A stretch of DNA of 64,000 nt, from assembly GCA_964246185.1 (NCBI GenBank), contig CAXTPP010000002.1:1-64000 (forward strand), read 5' to 3'. A model generated the notes under the pieces. It did not search any database. It saw only the letters and a program-made list of their open reading frames with translations, and had not been told where the DNA came from. The DNA comes from LMUY01 sp964246185 (GTDB taxonomy: Bacteria; Pseudomonadota; Alphaproteobacteria; Acetobacterales; Acetobacteraceae). Position numbers and translations under genes: made by a program. Of this stretch, positions 37,582 to 48,817 are shown in pieces; the stretch's first letter is position 1, and the number at the start of each line of letters is the position of its first letter.

Positions 37582-37950
37582 TCAGAGCACCTCCGGAGCC
37601 AAGGAGATGATCTTCATGAACTTGCGGCCACGAAGCTCCCGCACGACCGGGCCGAAGATGCGTGTGCCGATCGGTTCCTGTGCCTTGTTGATCAGCACCG
37701 CCGCATTCCGGTCGAAACGAATGGCGCTGCCATCCTGCCGACGGACCGGGAATGCGGTACGCACGATCACCGCCTGGTGGACGTCGCCCTTCTTGACCTT
37801 GCCGCGCGGAATCGCTTCCTTGATGGAAACCACGATAACGTCGCCCACAGAAGCCGTCTTGCGCTTTGACCCACCCAGCACCTTGATGCACTGCACCCGG
37901 CGGGCCCCTGAGTTATCGGCGACGTCAAGGTTGGATTCGACTTGGATCAT
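37582..37950 (-). CDS. rplN: 50S ribosomal protein L14
   Basis: 122 residues. MIQVESNLDVADNSGARRVQ and the C-terminal VVRELRGRKFMKIISLAPEVL-type end (RELRGRKFMKIISLAPEVL) are standard. Confidence 0.98.
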   Translation of the reverse strand: MIQVESNLDVADNSGARRVQCIKVLGGSKRKTASVGDVIVVSIKEAIPRGKVKKGDVHQAVIVRTAFPVRRQDGSAIRFDRNAAVLINKAQEPIGTRIFGPVVRELRGRKFMKIISLAPEVL

Positions 37951-37960
37951 CTACCGTCCC

Positions 37961-38269
37961 TCAAACTTGCACAGGCGCGTCATGATGCACCTCGGCCACG
38001 GCCGCGATGTCATGGGACACGCCGCCGACGATCTCGCCGTTGCGCTCAAGCAAGGTCCATGTCTTGCGCTTGCTTATGGGCGGGCACTCTATGATGCGAA
38101 CGGTGTCACCCTCGACACAGACGTTCGCCTCATCATGGGCAGCATACTTCTTCGAGCGCCTGATGAACTTCTTGTACAACGGATGCATGATCCGCCGGTT
38201 GACCAGGACAGTGATGGTTTTGTTCATCTTGTCGCTGGTCACCCGGCCTGTCAGGACGCGCCTCGGCAT
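37961..38269 (-). CDS. rpsQ: 30S ribosomal protein S17
   Basis: 102 residues, somewhat longer than the usual 80-90 because of a C-terminal extension (VSHDIAAVAEVHHDAPVQV). Core motif GRVTSDKMNKTITVLVNRRI and GDTVRIIECPPISKRKTW. Confidence 0.95.
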   Translation of the reverse strand: MPRRVLTGRVTSDKMNKTITVLVNRRIMHPLYKKFIRRSKKYAAHDEANVCVEGDTVRIIECPPISKRKTWTLLERNGEIVGGVSHDIAAVAEVHHDAPVQV

Positions 38270-38280
38270 CGCCCTCTCCC

Positions 38281-38511
38281 TTACTTCAAAGCAGCAGGGC
38301 GATTAGGCCCTGCCTTGGTGGAACGCGCATGTTCAGACATGATCGTTTTAACGCGCGCGATGTCGCGCCGCACCTTCTTGACCTGGCCGATGCCTTCGTT
38401 CTGGCCGGTCGCACGTTGGAAGCGAAGGTTGAACTGCTCCTTGCGAAGATCGAGCAGCATCACTCCCAACTCATCGGCGGTCTTACTTCGAATGTCAGCA
38501 GCCTTGGCCAT
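38281..38511 (-). CDS. rpmC: 50S ribosomal protein L29
   Basis: 76 residues from ATG 38511. IRSKTADELGVMLLDLRKEQ and NLRFQRATGQ are L29 features; a C-terminal extension of about 10 residues follows the RVKT core. Confidence 0.95.
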   Translation of the reverse strand: MAKAADIRSKTADELGVMLLDLRKEQFNLRFQRATGQNEGIGQVKKVRRDIARVKTIMSEHARSTKAGPNRPAALK

Positions 38512-38513
38512 GG

Positions 38514-38930
38514 TCAACCTTCTCCGAGCCGGGCTATGAACTTGGTCTTGATCGGCAGCTTTGCTGCTCCGAGCGCCAGGGACGCACGGGCCAAGTCGTT
38601 GGAGACGCCATCGATCTCGAACATGATGCGGCCAGGCTTGACCCGGCAGACCCAGAACTCGGGACTGCCCTTGCCGGAGCCCATGCGAACCTCCGCTGGT
38701 TTGGTGGAGACCGGAACGTCGGGGAATATCCGAATCCACACACGTCCTGCCCGCTTCATCGACCGGGTGATCGCCCGGCGCGCCGCTTCGATCTGCCGCG
38801 CCGTCACGCGGTCAGGCTCCAGGGCCTTCAAGCCGAATGCGCCGAAGTTCAGCACAGTGCCGCCCTTGGCCAGGCCATGGATGCGGCCCTTGTGAGCCTT
38901 GCGGTACTTGGTGCGTTTCGGTGACAGCAT
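38514..38930 (-). CDS. rplP: 50S ribosomal protein L16
   Basis: 138 residues. MLSPKRTKYRKAHKGRIHGL start and GSGKGSPEFWVCRVKPGRIM are L16 motifs. 2 bp from rpmC. Confidence 0.98.
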   Translation of the reverse strand: MLSPKRTKYRKAHKGRIHGLAKGGTVLNFGAFGLKALEPDRVTARQIEAARRAITRSMKRAGRVWIRIFPDVPVSTKPAEVRMGSGKGSPEFWVCRVKPGRIMFEIDGVSNDLARASLALGAAKLPIKTKFIARLGEG

Positions 38931-38942
38931 GCTGATTTATCC

Positions 38943-39620
38943 CTAGCGTTGCGGCGCTTGCTCGGCCGCACGACGATCCTGTGCCATCGGATCGTGCGCC
39001 AGGATCTCACCTTTGAAGATCCACACCTTGACGCCGCATGTGCCATAAGTCGTTTTGGCCGTTGCCGTGCCGAAATCGATGTCGGCCCGTAGCGTGTGCA
39101 AGGGAACTCGACCCTCGTGATACCACTCCGTGCGGGCGATCTCCGCACCGCCAAGACGCCCGCCGCAGTTGATCCGGATACCTTGCGCGCCCAGGCGCAT
39201 GGCAGACTGGACTGCGCGTTTCATCGCCCGGCGAAACGCCACACGGCGCTCCAGTTGCTGGGCGATGTTCTCGGCAACCAGCACGGCGTCGATCTCCGGC
39301 TTGCGGATTTCAACTAGGTTGAGATTGACCTCGACCTTGGTCATCTTCTGAAGCTCCTTGCGGAGCACCTCGATGTCCTGACCCTTCTTGCCGATGACGA
39401 CGCCGGGTCGGGCTGCGTAGATGGTCACCCGGGGCTTCTTTGCCGGGCGTTCGATGACCACTCGGGACACCCCGGCTCCGGACAACCGCTTGCGCAAGTG
39501 AGCGCGCAACTTCAAGTCGTCATGCAAAAGCCGGGCATAGTCGTTGTTCGCATACCAACGGCTGTCCCAAGTGCGGTTGATGCCGAGACGCAAGCCGATC
39601 GGATTGACCTTGTGACCCAT
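38943..39620 (-). CDS. rpsC: 30S ribosomal protein S3
   Basis: 225 residues. MGHKVNPIGLRLGINRTWDS start, KH-type core VVIGKKGQDIEVLRKEL and GRLGGAEIARTEWYHEGRVP. Start overlaps the rplV stop by one base. Confidence 0.98.
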   Translation of the reverse strand: MGHKVNPIGLRLGINRTWDSRWYANNDYARLLHDDLKLRAHLRKRLSGAGVSRVVIERPAKKPRVTIYAARPGVVIGKKGQDIEVLRKELQKMTKVEVNLNLVEIRKPEIDAVLVAENIAQQLERRVAFRRAMKRAVQSAMRLGAQGIRINCGGRLGGAEIARTEWYHEGRVPLHTLRADIDFGTATAKTTYGTCGVKVWIFKGEILAHDPMAQDRRAAEQAPQR

Positions 39621-40018
39621 TAGGCTGCCTCCTTCCTTGGCGTTGCCGTCTGCCGCTCAGCGACGACGATCTTGAGATGGCTGAACCACTTCTCGATTCG
39701 GGAAGATCGGCCGCGGCCCTTTGCCATGAAGCGCTTCATGACAATCGACTTGCCGACTTCCGCGCGGGCAACCACCAGCTGATCCACGTCCAGCTGATGA
39801 TTGTTCTCCGCATTCGCAATCGCACTCTCAAGTGTTTTCCTGACCTGTTGCGCGATGCGACGCTTGCTGAATGTCAGCGCTGCCACTGCCTGGCCAGCCG
39901 GAAGGTCACGGATCATGCCCGCGACAAGGTTCAGCTTGCGCGGGCTGACACGGACATTGCTCAAAACCGCCTGAGCTTCCGTTTCGGCAAGGGCGCGAGG
40001 ACGCTTAGGCTTGCTCAT
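39620..40018 (-). CDS. rplV: 50S ribosomal protein L22
   Basis: 132 residues. NVRVSPRKLNLVAGMIRDLP and the tunnel-lining hairpin region MKRFMAKGRGRSSRIEKWFS are characteristic. Overlaps rpsS by four bases. Confidence 0.97.
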   Translation of the reverse strand: MSKPKRPRALAETEAQAVLSNVRVSPRKLNLVAGMIRDLPAGQAVAALTFSKRRIAQQVRKTLESAIANAENNHQLDVDQLVVARAEVGKSIVMKRFMAKGRGRSSRIEKWFSHLKIVVAERQTATPRKEAA

Positions 40019-40293
40019 CCCCGTTTCGCCTTCTTGTCTGCGGAGTGACTGGTGAAGGTGCGGGTCGGCGAAAACTCGCCAAACTTATGTCCCACCATAT
40101 TCTCGTTCACCTGGACTGGCAAAAATCTATGGCCATTATAGACGCCGAACGTCAGCCCAACGAACTGGGGAAGTATCGTCGAGCGTCGTGACCAAATCTT
40201 GATGATCTCGTTTCGGCCCGATGCCTTGGATGTCTCGGCCTTGCCCAGAAGATACCCGTCCACGAACGGGCCTTTCCATACTGACCGTGCCAT
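40015..40293 (-). CDS. rpsS: 30S ribosomal protein S19
   Basis: 92 residues. MARSVWKGPFVDGYLLGKAE and IKIWSRRSTILPQFVGLTFG; ends HKFGEFSPTRTFTSHSADKK-like. One base from rplB. Confidence 0.98.
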   Translation of the reverse strand: MARSVWKGPFVDGYLLGKAETSKASGRNEIIKIWSRRSTILPQFVGLTFGVYNGHRFLPVQVNENMVGHKFGEFSPTRTFTSHSADKKAKRG

Positions 40294-40294
40294 A

Positions 40295-41128
40295 TCAGTG
40301 CTTCCCCTTTGGCCGACGGCGAATGATGAGGCGATCGGTCCGCTTGTTCGCGCGGGTCTTGTAACCCTTGGTCGGCTTGCCCCAAGGAGTTACCGGATGG
40401 CGTCCACCCGATGTTCGGCCTTCGCCACCGCCATGAGGATGGTCAACCGGGTTCATCACGACGCCACGGTTGTGCGGACGGCGGCCTAGCCAACGATTTC
40501 GACCCGCTTTGCCAAGCGACTGGTTCTGGTTGTCCGGGTTGGAAACCGCGCCGACGGTTGCCATGCATTCGGAGCGCACAACACGCAGCTCACCTGAAGT
40601 GAGCTTCACTTGCGCGTATCCGGAGTCCTTGCCTACCAGTTGCGCAAACGTTCCAGCAGCGCGTGCCATCTTGCCGCCCGCGCCAACTTTCATCTCGATG
40701 TTGTGGATTATGGTTCCGACTGGAATGGCCGACATTGGCATCGCATTGCCCGGCTTTATGTCGACCTTCGGGCCAGCGACGACAGAGTCGCCGACTTTCA
40801 AGCGCTGCGGCGCCAAGATATACGCCATCTCATTGTCGGCATACCGAACCAAGGCGATGAAGGCTGACCGGTTTGGGTCGTATTCCAAGCGTTCGACGTT
40901 ACCGAAGACACCGAACTTACGCCGTTTGAAATCCACGAAACGGTAGGATTGCTTGTGTCCGCCACCACGGAAGAAGCTGGTGATCCGGCCGTGGTTGTTG
41001 CGACCGCCGGACTTGCTTTTGCCTTCGGTCAGAGTCTTGACAGGCTTGCCTTTATAAAGCTCGCTGCGATCGATCAGGACTGTGCCGCGAAGGCTTTGAG
41101 TAACTGGATTATAGTTCTTTAGTGCCAC
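40295..41128 (-). CDS. rplB: 50S ribosomal protein L2
   Basis: 277 residues. The highly conserved C-terminal block GVVMNPVDHPHGGGEGRTSG, with the histidine important for peptidyl transferase assembly, is intact. Confidence 0.98.
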   Translation of the reverse strand: MALKNYNPVTQSLRGTVLIDRSELYKGKPVKTLTEGKSKSGGRNNHGRITSFFRGGGHKQSYRFVDFKRRKFGVFGNVERLEYDPNRSAFIALVRYADNEMAYILAPQRLKVGDSVVAGPKVDIKPGNAMPMSAIPVGTIIHNIEMKVGAGGKMARAAGTFAQLVGKDSGYAQVKLTSGELRVVRSECMATVGAVSNPDNQNQSLGKAGRNRWLGRRPHNRGVVMNPVDHPHGGGEGRTSGGRHPVTPWGKPTKGYKTRANKRTDRLIIRRRPKGKH

Positions 41129-41138
41129 GATGCGAGCC

Positions 41139-41480
41139 TCACGCGATCCGCGCAGAGAAGTCTATCGACTGCCCCGGCGTAAGTTGGACGATGGCTTTCT
41201 TGACATCGGAACGCACGCCAGGGCGGCCGCGAAAGCGCTTCGTCTTGCCTTTCTGGATCAGAGTGTTGACGTCGAGTACAGTCACGCCGAACAGCGCCTC
41301 GACGGCCACCTTGATCTCAAACTTGGTCGCTTCGAGCGCCACCCGAAACACGACCTGGTTCCTGTCGCCCAGCATCGTCGCCTTTTCAGTTATGATCGGC
41401 GCCCGGACAAGATTGAACATCGTCTCACGCGACATGGTCGCCGCCTTCTTACGAGCGACCAAAACCTGCGCGGCACTCAT
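41139..41480 (-). CDS. rplW: 50S ribosomal protein L23
   Basis: 113 residues from ATG 41480, which overlaps the rplD stop (ATGA). An internal ATG at 41435 would give the more usual 98 residues (MSRETMFNLVRAPIITEK), so the first 15 residues may not be translated. EIKVAVEALFGVTVLDVNTL is the L23 core at the tunnel exit. Confidence 0.95.
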   Translation of the reverse strand: MSAAQVLVARKKAATMSRETMFNLVRAPIITEKATMLGDRNQVVFRVALEATKFEIKVAVEALFGVTVLDVNTLIQKGKTKRFRGRPGVRSDVKKAIVQLTPGQSIDFSARIA

Positions 41481-42127
41481 GAGGCAGCCTCTTCGGTTAG
41501 CCCTTGATCGCCGACCAGACGAGTTGTCAATGCCGCAAGGCCAGCTGCCGTGATTGCGAGAACGTCATGGCCGAGTATATCATATACGTTCGCGCCGATC
41601 GTGGGCAGGACATCGACGCGGTGTAGATTTGATGCAGCGCGAAGAAAGTCCCGGTCAACTTCGCTGTCTATGATGAGCACTGATGTCCAGCCTAGGCCAT
41701 TGAGTTTGACCTTCAATGCCTTTGTCTTGCCGTCTCCGCCCGCAACGGCATCCAACAAGACAAGTTTGCCCTCAGCTGCCTTTTGTGACAACGCGCCAAT
41801 CAAGCCGAGACGCCGAACCTTCTTCGGAAGATCATAGCCATGGTCTCTGCTGACAGGACCATGAACGCGACCGCCTGTGCGAAATTGGGGTGCGCGCAAG
41901 CTTCCTTGGCGAGCGTTGCCGGTTCCCTTCTGCTTGTAGGGCTTTTTCGTCGTTCCGGAGACCTCGCCCATTCCTTTGGTGCTATGCGTGCCCGCCCGTC
42001 GTTTTGCCAACTGCCAGTGCACAACCCGCGCCATGACGTCCAGCCGCGGCACCTGGCCAAACAGCTCGTCAGGCAAGTCATGTCGACCAACCGGAACATT
42101 GTCCAAGGTAATGACATCAACCTGCAT
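41477..42127 (-). CDS. rplD: 50S ribosomal protein L4
   Basis: 216 residues, including the tunnel loop region GTKKPYKQKGTGNARQGSLR-like (KPYKQKGTGNARQGSLRAPQ). In E. coli L4 represses the S10 operon. Its start overlaps rplC by 11 bp. Confidence 0.97.
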   Translation of the reverse strand: MQVDVITLDNVPVGRHDLPDELFGQVPRLDVMARVVHWQLAKRRAGTHSTKGMGEVSGTTKKPYKQKGTGNARQGSLRAPQFRTGGRVHGPVSRDHGYDLPKKVRRLGLIGALSQKAAEGKLVLLDAVAGGDGKTKALKVKLNGLGWTSVLIIDSEVDRDFLRAASNLHRVDVLPTIGANVYDILGHDVLAITAAGLAALTTRLVGDQGLTEEAAS

Positions 42128-42866
42128 CGTTCAGCTCCGTGACACCCGTTTCCGGCGCCTGTGCCACACCAGAGTCGTGTCCGGCCAAGTCGATCGACTT
42201 CAAGCCTGCCGGAAAAGGAGCTTCAGCATGACGAGCACGCTTGATGGCATCCCGTATGGTGACGAACTCGCCTTTGCTGCCTGGAACAGCGCCATGAACC
42301 AGCAACAAGCCTTTGTCGGCATCCACGCCCGCAATCTTGAGGTTCAGGGTCGTTACTCGCTCGACGCCCATATGCCCGGCCATCTTCTTGTTCTTGAACG
42401 TCTTGCCAGGATCTTGCCGGTTTCCCGTAGAGCCATGTGAGCGGTGGCTGACCGATACCCCGTGCGATGCTTCCAACCCCCGGAAGTTCCACCGCTTCAT
42501 GGCGCCGGCAAAGCCCTTGCCCTTGGTGACGCCACAGACATCGACCATCTGGCCAACCACGAAATGGGATGCGGAAAGCGTGGCGCCGCTCTCCAACATC
42601 GCGTCGCTGGCCACACGGAACTCCCGCACGCGCTGTTTTGGCTCGACTTTCACCCTGGCGTAATGGCCCTTATTGGGTTGCGTCACGTTCTTGACCTTGG
42701 CGCGCCCCCAACCAAGCTGCACGGCCGTGTAGCCGTCACGCTCCTGCGTCCGCACATCGACGACCTGCAACTCGTCAAGGTGCAGCACCGTGACCGGCAC
42801 GTGCGTGCCATCAGCTTGGAACAGCCGGGTCATACCCAGCTTCTTAGCAATTAAGCCGGTTCGCAT
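42117..42866 (-). CDS. rplC: 50S ribosomal protein L3
   Basis: 249 residues from ATG 42866 (MRTGLIAKKLGMTRLF, family start). GKGFAGAMKRWNFRGLEASH and SHRSHGSTGNRQDPGKTFKN are L3 signatures. A C-terminal extension of about 20 residues is present. Confidence 0.97.
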   Translation of the reverse strand: MRTGLIAKKLGMTRLFQADGTHVPVTVLHLDELQVVDVRTQERDGYTAVQLGWGRAKVKNVTQPNKGHYARVKVEPKQRVREFRVASDAMLESGATLSASHFVVGQMVDVCGVTKGKGFAGAMKRWNFRGLEASHGVSVSHRSHGSTGNRQDPGKTFKNKKMAGHMGVERVTTLNLKIAGVDADKGLLLVHGAVPGSKGEFVTIRDAIKRARHAEAPFPAGLKSIDLAGHDSGVAQAPETGVTELNDAG

Positions 42867-42876
42867 CGCCAAATTC

Positions 42877-43185
42877 CTAAAGCTTGATCTCGACGTCCAC
42901 GCCGCTGGCAAGGTCGAGCTTCATCAAAGCATCCACCGTCTGTGGGGTGGGTTCGACAATGTCCAGCAAACGGCGATGGGTTCGAATCTCGAATTGCTCA
43001 CGGCTCTTCTTGTCCACATGCGGAGAGCGGTTCACCGTGAAACGTTCGATGTGCGTCGGCAACGGAATGGGCCCGCGAACTCTGGCACCGGTACGCTTCG
43101 CCGTGTTGACGATCTCCCGCGTGCTGTTGTCCAGCACGCGATGATCGTACGCCTTCAGGCGAATGCGTATGTTCTGGTTGTCCAT
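42877..43185 (-). CDS. rpsJ: 30S ribosomal protein S10 (NusE)
   Basis: 102 residues from ATG 43185. NIRIRLKAYDHRVLDNSTRE and GPIPLPTHIERFTVNRSPHV are standard. It also serves as NusE in antitermination. 28 bp after tuf, with no separate S10 promoter visible by eye. Confidence 0.98.
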   Translation of the reverse strand: MDNQNIRIRLKAYDHRVLDNSTREIVNTAKRTGARVRGPIPLPTHIERFTVNRSPHVDKKSREQFEIRTHRRLLDIVEPTPQTVDALMKLDLASGVDVEIKL

Positions 43186-43213
43186 AACTCTTCTTCTGCT
43201 TGCGGCGCGCCGC

Positions 43214-44404
<1,191 letters not shown>

Positions 44405-44448
44405 CGTCTTGCTCCGTCGCCCGGGTCAGTTTTCGGGAAGGGTGGTGA

Positions 44449-44925
44449 TTACCAGCGGTAGTGGCTGAAGGCCTTGTTGGCTTCGGCCATCCTGTGCGTG
44501 TCCTCGCGCTTCTTCACGGCTGAACCACGGTTGTTGACCGCGTCGTTCAACTCGTTGGAGAGCCGCTCCTCCATCGTGTGCTCGCCACGCTTGCGGGCGC
44601 TGTCGATAAGCCAGCGGATCGCCAGAGCCTGACGCCGCTCAGTACGCACCTCGACAGGCACCTGGTAGGTCGCGCCGCCGACTCGGCGCGAACGCACCTC
44701 GACAGCCGGCTTCACGTTGTCCAACGCCTCATAAAACATCTTGACCGGGTCGGCCGCTGGTCCGCCACGCTTCTTCAAGACTTCCATGGCGCCGTAAACG
44801 ATGCCCTCGGCATTCGACTTCTTTCCATCGTACATCAGCGCATTCATGAAGCGCGTCACGACGGTATCGCCGAACTTGGCGTCTGGCAGAATATCGCGCT
44901 TGACCGCGCGGCGGCGTCGGCTCAT
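44449..44925 (-). CDS. rpsG: 30S ribosomal protein S7
   Basis: 158 residues. MSRRRRAVKRDILPDAKFGD start; GGATYQVPVEVRTERRQALA core. Initiator of 30S head assembly. 12 bp after rpsL. Confidence 0.98.
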   Translation of the reverse strand: MSRRRRAVKRDILPDAKFGDTVVTRFMNALMYDGKKSNAEGIVYGAMEVLKKRGGPAADPVKMFYEALDNVKPAVEVRSRRVGGATYQVPVEVRTERRQALAIRWLIDSARKRGEHTMEERLSNELNDAVNNRGSAVKKREDTHRMAEANKAFSHYRW

Positions 44926-44937
44926 CGGCTGGTCCCC

Positions 44938-45309
44938 TTACTTCGGTCGCTTGGCGCCGTACAGCGACCTGCGCTGCCGCCGCTTGGCAATGCCCTGTGT
45001 ATCGAGCACGCCGCGAAGGATGTGGTAACGAACGCCTGGAAGGTCTTTCACGCGGCCACCACGGATCAGCACAACGCTGTGCTCCTGTAGGTTGTGGCCT
45101 TCACCAGGAATGTAGCTCACCACCTCGAACCCGTTGGTCAGACGCACCTTGGCCACTTTCCGCAACGCGGAGTTGGGCTTCTTCGGGGTCGTCGTGTAAA
45201 CACGGGTGCAAACGCCACGCTTTTGCGGGCATGCCTGCAACGCCGGCACCTTGTTGCGTTTCGGCGCCGGCTCGCGGCCATGCGCTATCAGTTGATTGAT
45301 GGTCGGCAT
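44938..45309 (-). CDS. rpsL: 30S ribosomal protein S12
   Basis: 123 residues. MPTINQLIAHGREP start, TPKKPNSALRKVAKVRLTNG (the streptomycin-site lysine region) and PGVRYHILRGVLDTQG. It is the first gene of the long minus-strand run; AGAGGG precedes the ATG. Confidence 0.98.
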   Translation of the reverse strand: MPTINQLIAHGREPAPKRNKVPALQACPQKRGVCTRVYTTTPKKPNSALRKVAKVRLTNGFEVVSYIPGEGHNLQEHSVVLIRGGRVKDLPGVRYHILRGVLDTQGIAKRRQRRSLYGAKRPK

Positions 45310-45610
45310 ACGCCCTCTTTTTCACGCTCGCCGGGGGACTCCCGTCGTTCAAATCCGATTTCCACAAGGCGGAGCTGTGCCCACCTGCGGTTCCATATGT
45401 CGTCCGGCCTTGGCTTACCCAGGTTAGATCTGAATAAGCGGCGCCGCACGCCTTGATGCCCACTGTTTCGGCGCAGCCTCAGCTTACCGAAGGGCCGGGT
45501 TCTACGAGGGCGGCAGGGTGGAGTCAAGTTGCCTGCCACCCGCTACCCGCCGCGGATGGCGCGTTGGGATCGTTTGCCTTTTCCGGCCCTGCCATGGCAG
45601 CGGGTGGCTG
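45310..45610. promoter_or_regulatory. Upstream region of the rpsL ribosomal gene run
   Basis: About 300 bp with no coding frame of note, lying upstream (rightward) of rpsL on the minus strand. It must hold the promoter for the str/S10/spc/alpha run, but no confident -35/-10 pair could be chosen by eye. The right part grades into the palindromic repeat copy at 45.6 kb. Confidence 0.4.
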
Positions 45611-45715
45611 TCAGGCAAGCCAGGCCGGAGGCTATGCCTCTGGACTCCGCCAAAGGCCAGATGCCTTTGGCGGGTCAGAGCAGAGCAGAGCCCAGCCCTG
45701 CTTGCCAGCAGGGCA
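45611..45715. repeat. Palindromic intergenic repeat, copy A
   Basis: Core at 45622-45658 reads AGGCCGGAGGCTATGCCTCT then GGACTCCGCCAAAGGCC, followed by a CCTTTGG block that pairs with CCAAAGG. It differs at one of 37 positions from copy B. It lies between rpsL and groEL. Confidence 0.8.
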
Positions 45716-45736
45716 GCATCCCTGCCAGCAGAAGCC

Positions 45737-47380
<1,644 letters not shown>

Positions 47381-47402
47381 GTGCTTTTCCTTCTATGGTC
47401 GT

Positions 47403-47699
47403 TCAGGCGGTGGCGTCGATGACACCCATGAGGTCGCTTTCCTTCATGATCAGGAGCTCCTCGCCGTCCAGCTTGACTTCGGTGCCGGACCACTTGCCGA
47501 ACAGCACGCGGTCCCCCGCCTTCACCGCCAAGGCCATGATGCTGCCGTGCTCGTTGCGCGCGCCAGGTCCGGCGGCGATCACCTCACCCTCCATCGGCTT
47601 CTCCTTGACCGTGTCAGGAATGATGATGCCGCCAGCCGACTTCTCCTCGGGGGTGATGCGGCGGACCACGACACGGTCGTGCAAGGGGCGAAACTTCAT
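47403..47699 (-). CDS. groS: Co-chaperonin GroES (10 kDa)
   Basis: 98 residues from ATG 47699 (MKFRPLHDRVVVRRI); the frame is open a further 48 codons upstream without family similarity. Mobile-loop region EEKSAGGIIIPDTVKEKPMEG is recognisable. It heads the groESL operon. No CIRCE inverted repeat was found upstream, so heat-shock control, if any, would be through another route such as RpoH. Confidence 0.97.
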   Translation of the reverse strand: MKFRPLHDRVVVRRITPEEKSAGGIIIPDTVKEKPMEGEVIAAGPGARNEHGSIMALAVKAGDRVLFGKWSGTEVKLDGEELLIMKESDLMGVIDATA

Positions 47700-47885
47700 T
47701 CGGACAGACTCCAGACAGGACCGGGACGCGAATACGTGCCAGGACGGCGGCAAACAGCCAGTCACGCCGCTGATGCAGCGCCTCCTGGCGGATGTTGTAC
47801 CATGCCGTGTGAAACAGGACCATACCGTTGCCAAGCAGCTCAAAGGCAGGCTCGGAATCTACTCATACCGACGGCTATTCAGGGC

Positions 47886-48045
47886 GACCGTCAAGCACGC
47901 AAGGCCAGAGGCTATGCCTCTGGACTCCGCCAAAGGCCTCCGGTCTTTGGCAGGTCTGGGCGGAGTGACCTCAAGGTTCCGATTGCCTCCTTCAGGCAAT
48001 GGGAAGGGCCACGCAGGGGGAGACCAGCCTTGCTTTCCAAAAGGT
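47886..48045. repeat. Palindromic intergenic repeat, copy B
   Basis: The core at 47902-47938 (AGGCCAGAGGCTATGCCTCT, then GGACTCCGCCAAAGGCC) is followed by GTCTTTGGCAGGTCTGGGCGGAG. Then come AAGGTTCC and a TGCCTCCTTCAGGCA hairpin, and TTGCTTTCCAAAA ends it. It fills much of the 356-bp space between groES and the ABC permease gene; the rest (47700-47885) is groES leader with no gene seen. Confidence 0.8.
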
Positions 48046-48055
48046 CGATTGCGGC

Positions 48056-48817
48056 TCAGCGCTTCAGCCGGTAGCCGGTGCGGAAGATTTGCCAGATGCC
48101 CGCAAGGCAAGCCGCCATGAACGCCAGCGTCATGCCGAAGCTGATGCCGACGCTGATGTCGGAGGCGCCGAAGAAACTCCACCGGAAGCCGCTGATCAAG
48201 TAGACCACCGGGTTGAACAGCGTCACGGTCTGCCAAGCCGGCGGCAGCATGCCGATCGAGTAGAAGCTGCCGCCGAGAAAGGTCAGCGGAGTGACGATGA
48301 GCAGCGGCACCAGGTTCAACTTCTCGAAGCTGTCGGCCCATATGCCGATGATGAAGCCGAACAGGCTGAACGTCACCGCCGTCAGCACCAAGAAGACGAG
48401 CATCCAGGCCGGGTGCATGATCCCGAACGCCACGAACAGCCGTGCCGTCGCCAGGATGATGACACCCAGCACGAGAGACTTGCTGGCCGCCGCGCCGACG
48501 TAGCCGACGACGATCTCGATCGGGGAAACCGGCGCGGACAGCAGCTCGTAGATCGTGCCGACGAACTTCGGGAAGTAGATCCCGAACGAGGCATTCGCGA
48601 TGCTTTGGGTCAGCAGCGACAGCATGATGAGGCCGGGTATGATGAACGCGCCGTAGCTGACCCCATCGACCGCGGCCATGCGGGACCCGATCGCGGCGCC
48701 GAACACGACGAAGTACAGCGACGTGGAGATGACCGGGGAGACGATGCTCTGCAACAGCGTCCGCCAGGTGCGGCTCATCTCGAACAGGTAGATGGCGCGG
48801 ATGGCGTAAAGGTTCAT
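48056..48817 (-). CDS. ABC-2 type transporter permease
   Basis: 253 residues from ATG 48817, overlapping the ATPase gene stop by four bases. About six membrane helices are visible (SIVSPVISTSLYFVVFGAAIG; GAFIIPGLIMLSLLTQSIAN; GVIILATARLFVAFGI and others). The conserved ABC-2 region LTFLGGSFYSIGMLPPAWQT is near the C-terminus. It belongs to the NodJ/drug or polysaccharide exporter type. With the adjacent ATPase it forms a simple two-gene exporter. Confidence 0.88.
   Translation of the reverse strand: MNLYAIRAIYLFEMSRTWRTLLQSIVSPVISTSLYFVVFGAAIGSRMAAVDGVSYGAFIIPGLIMLSLLTQSIANASFGIYFPKFVGTIYELLSAPVSPIEIVVGYVGAAASKSLVLGVIILATARLFVAFGIMHPAWMLVFLVLTAVTFSLFGFIIGIWADSFEKLNLVPLLIVTPLTFLGGSFYSIGMLPPAWQTVTLFNPVVYLISGFRWSFFGASDISVGISFGMTLAFMAACLAGIWQIFRTGYRLKR

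Noticed and set aside
47700..47860. CIRCE heat-shock operator upstream of groES
   Set aside because: No TTAGCACTC-N9-GAGTGCTAA or close variant is present; a convincing RpoH promoter could not be placed either.
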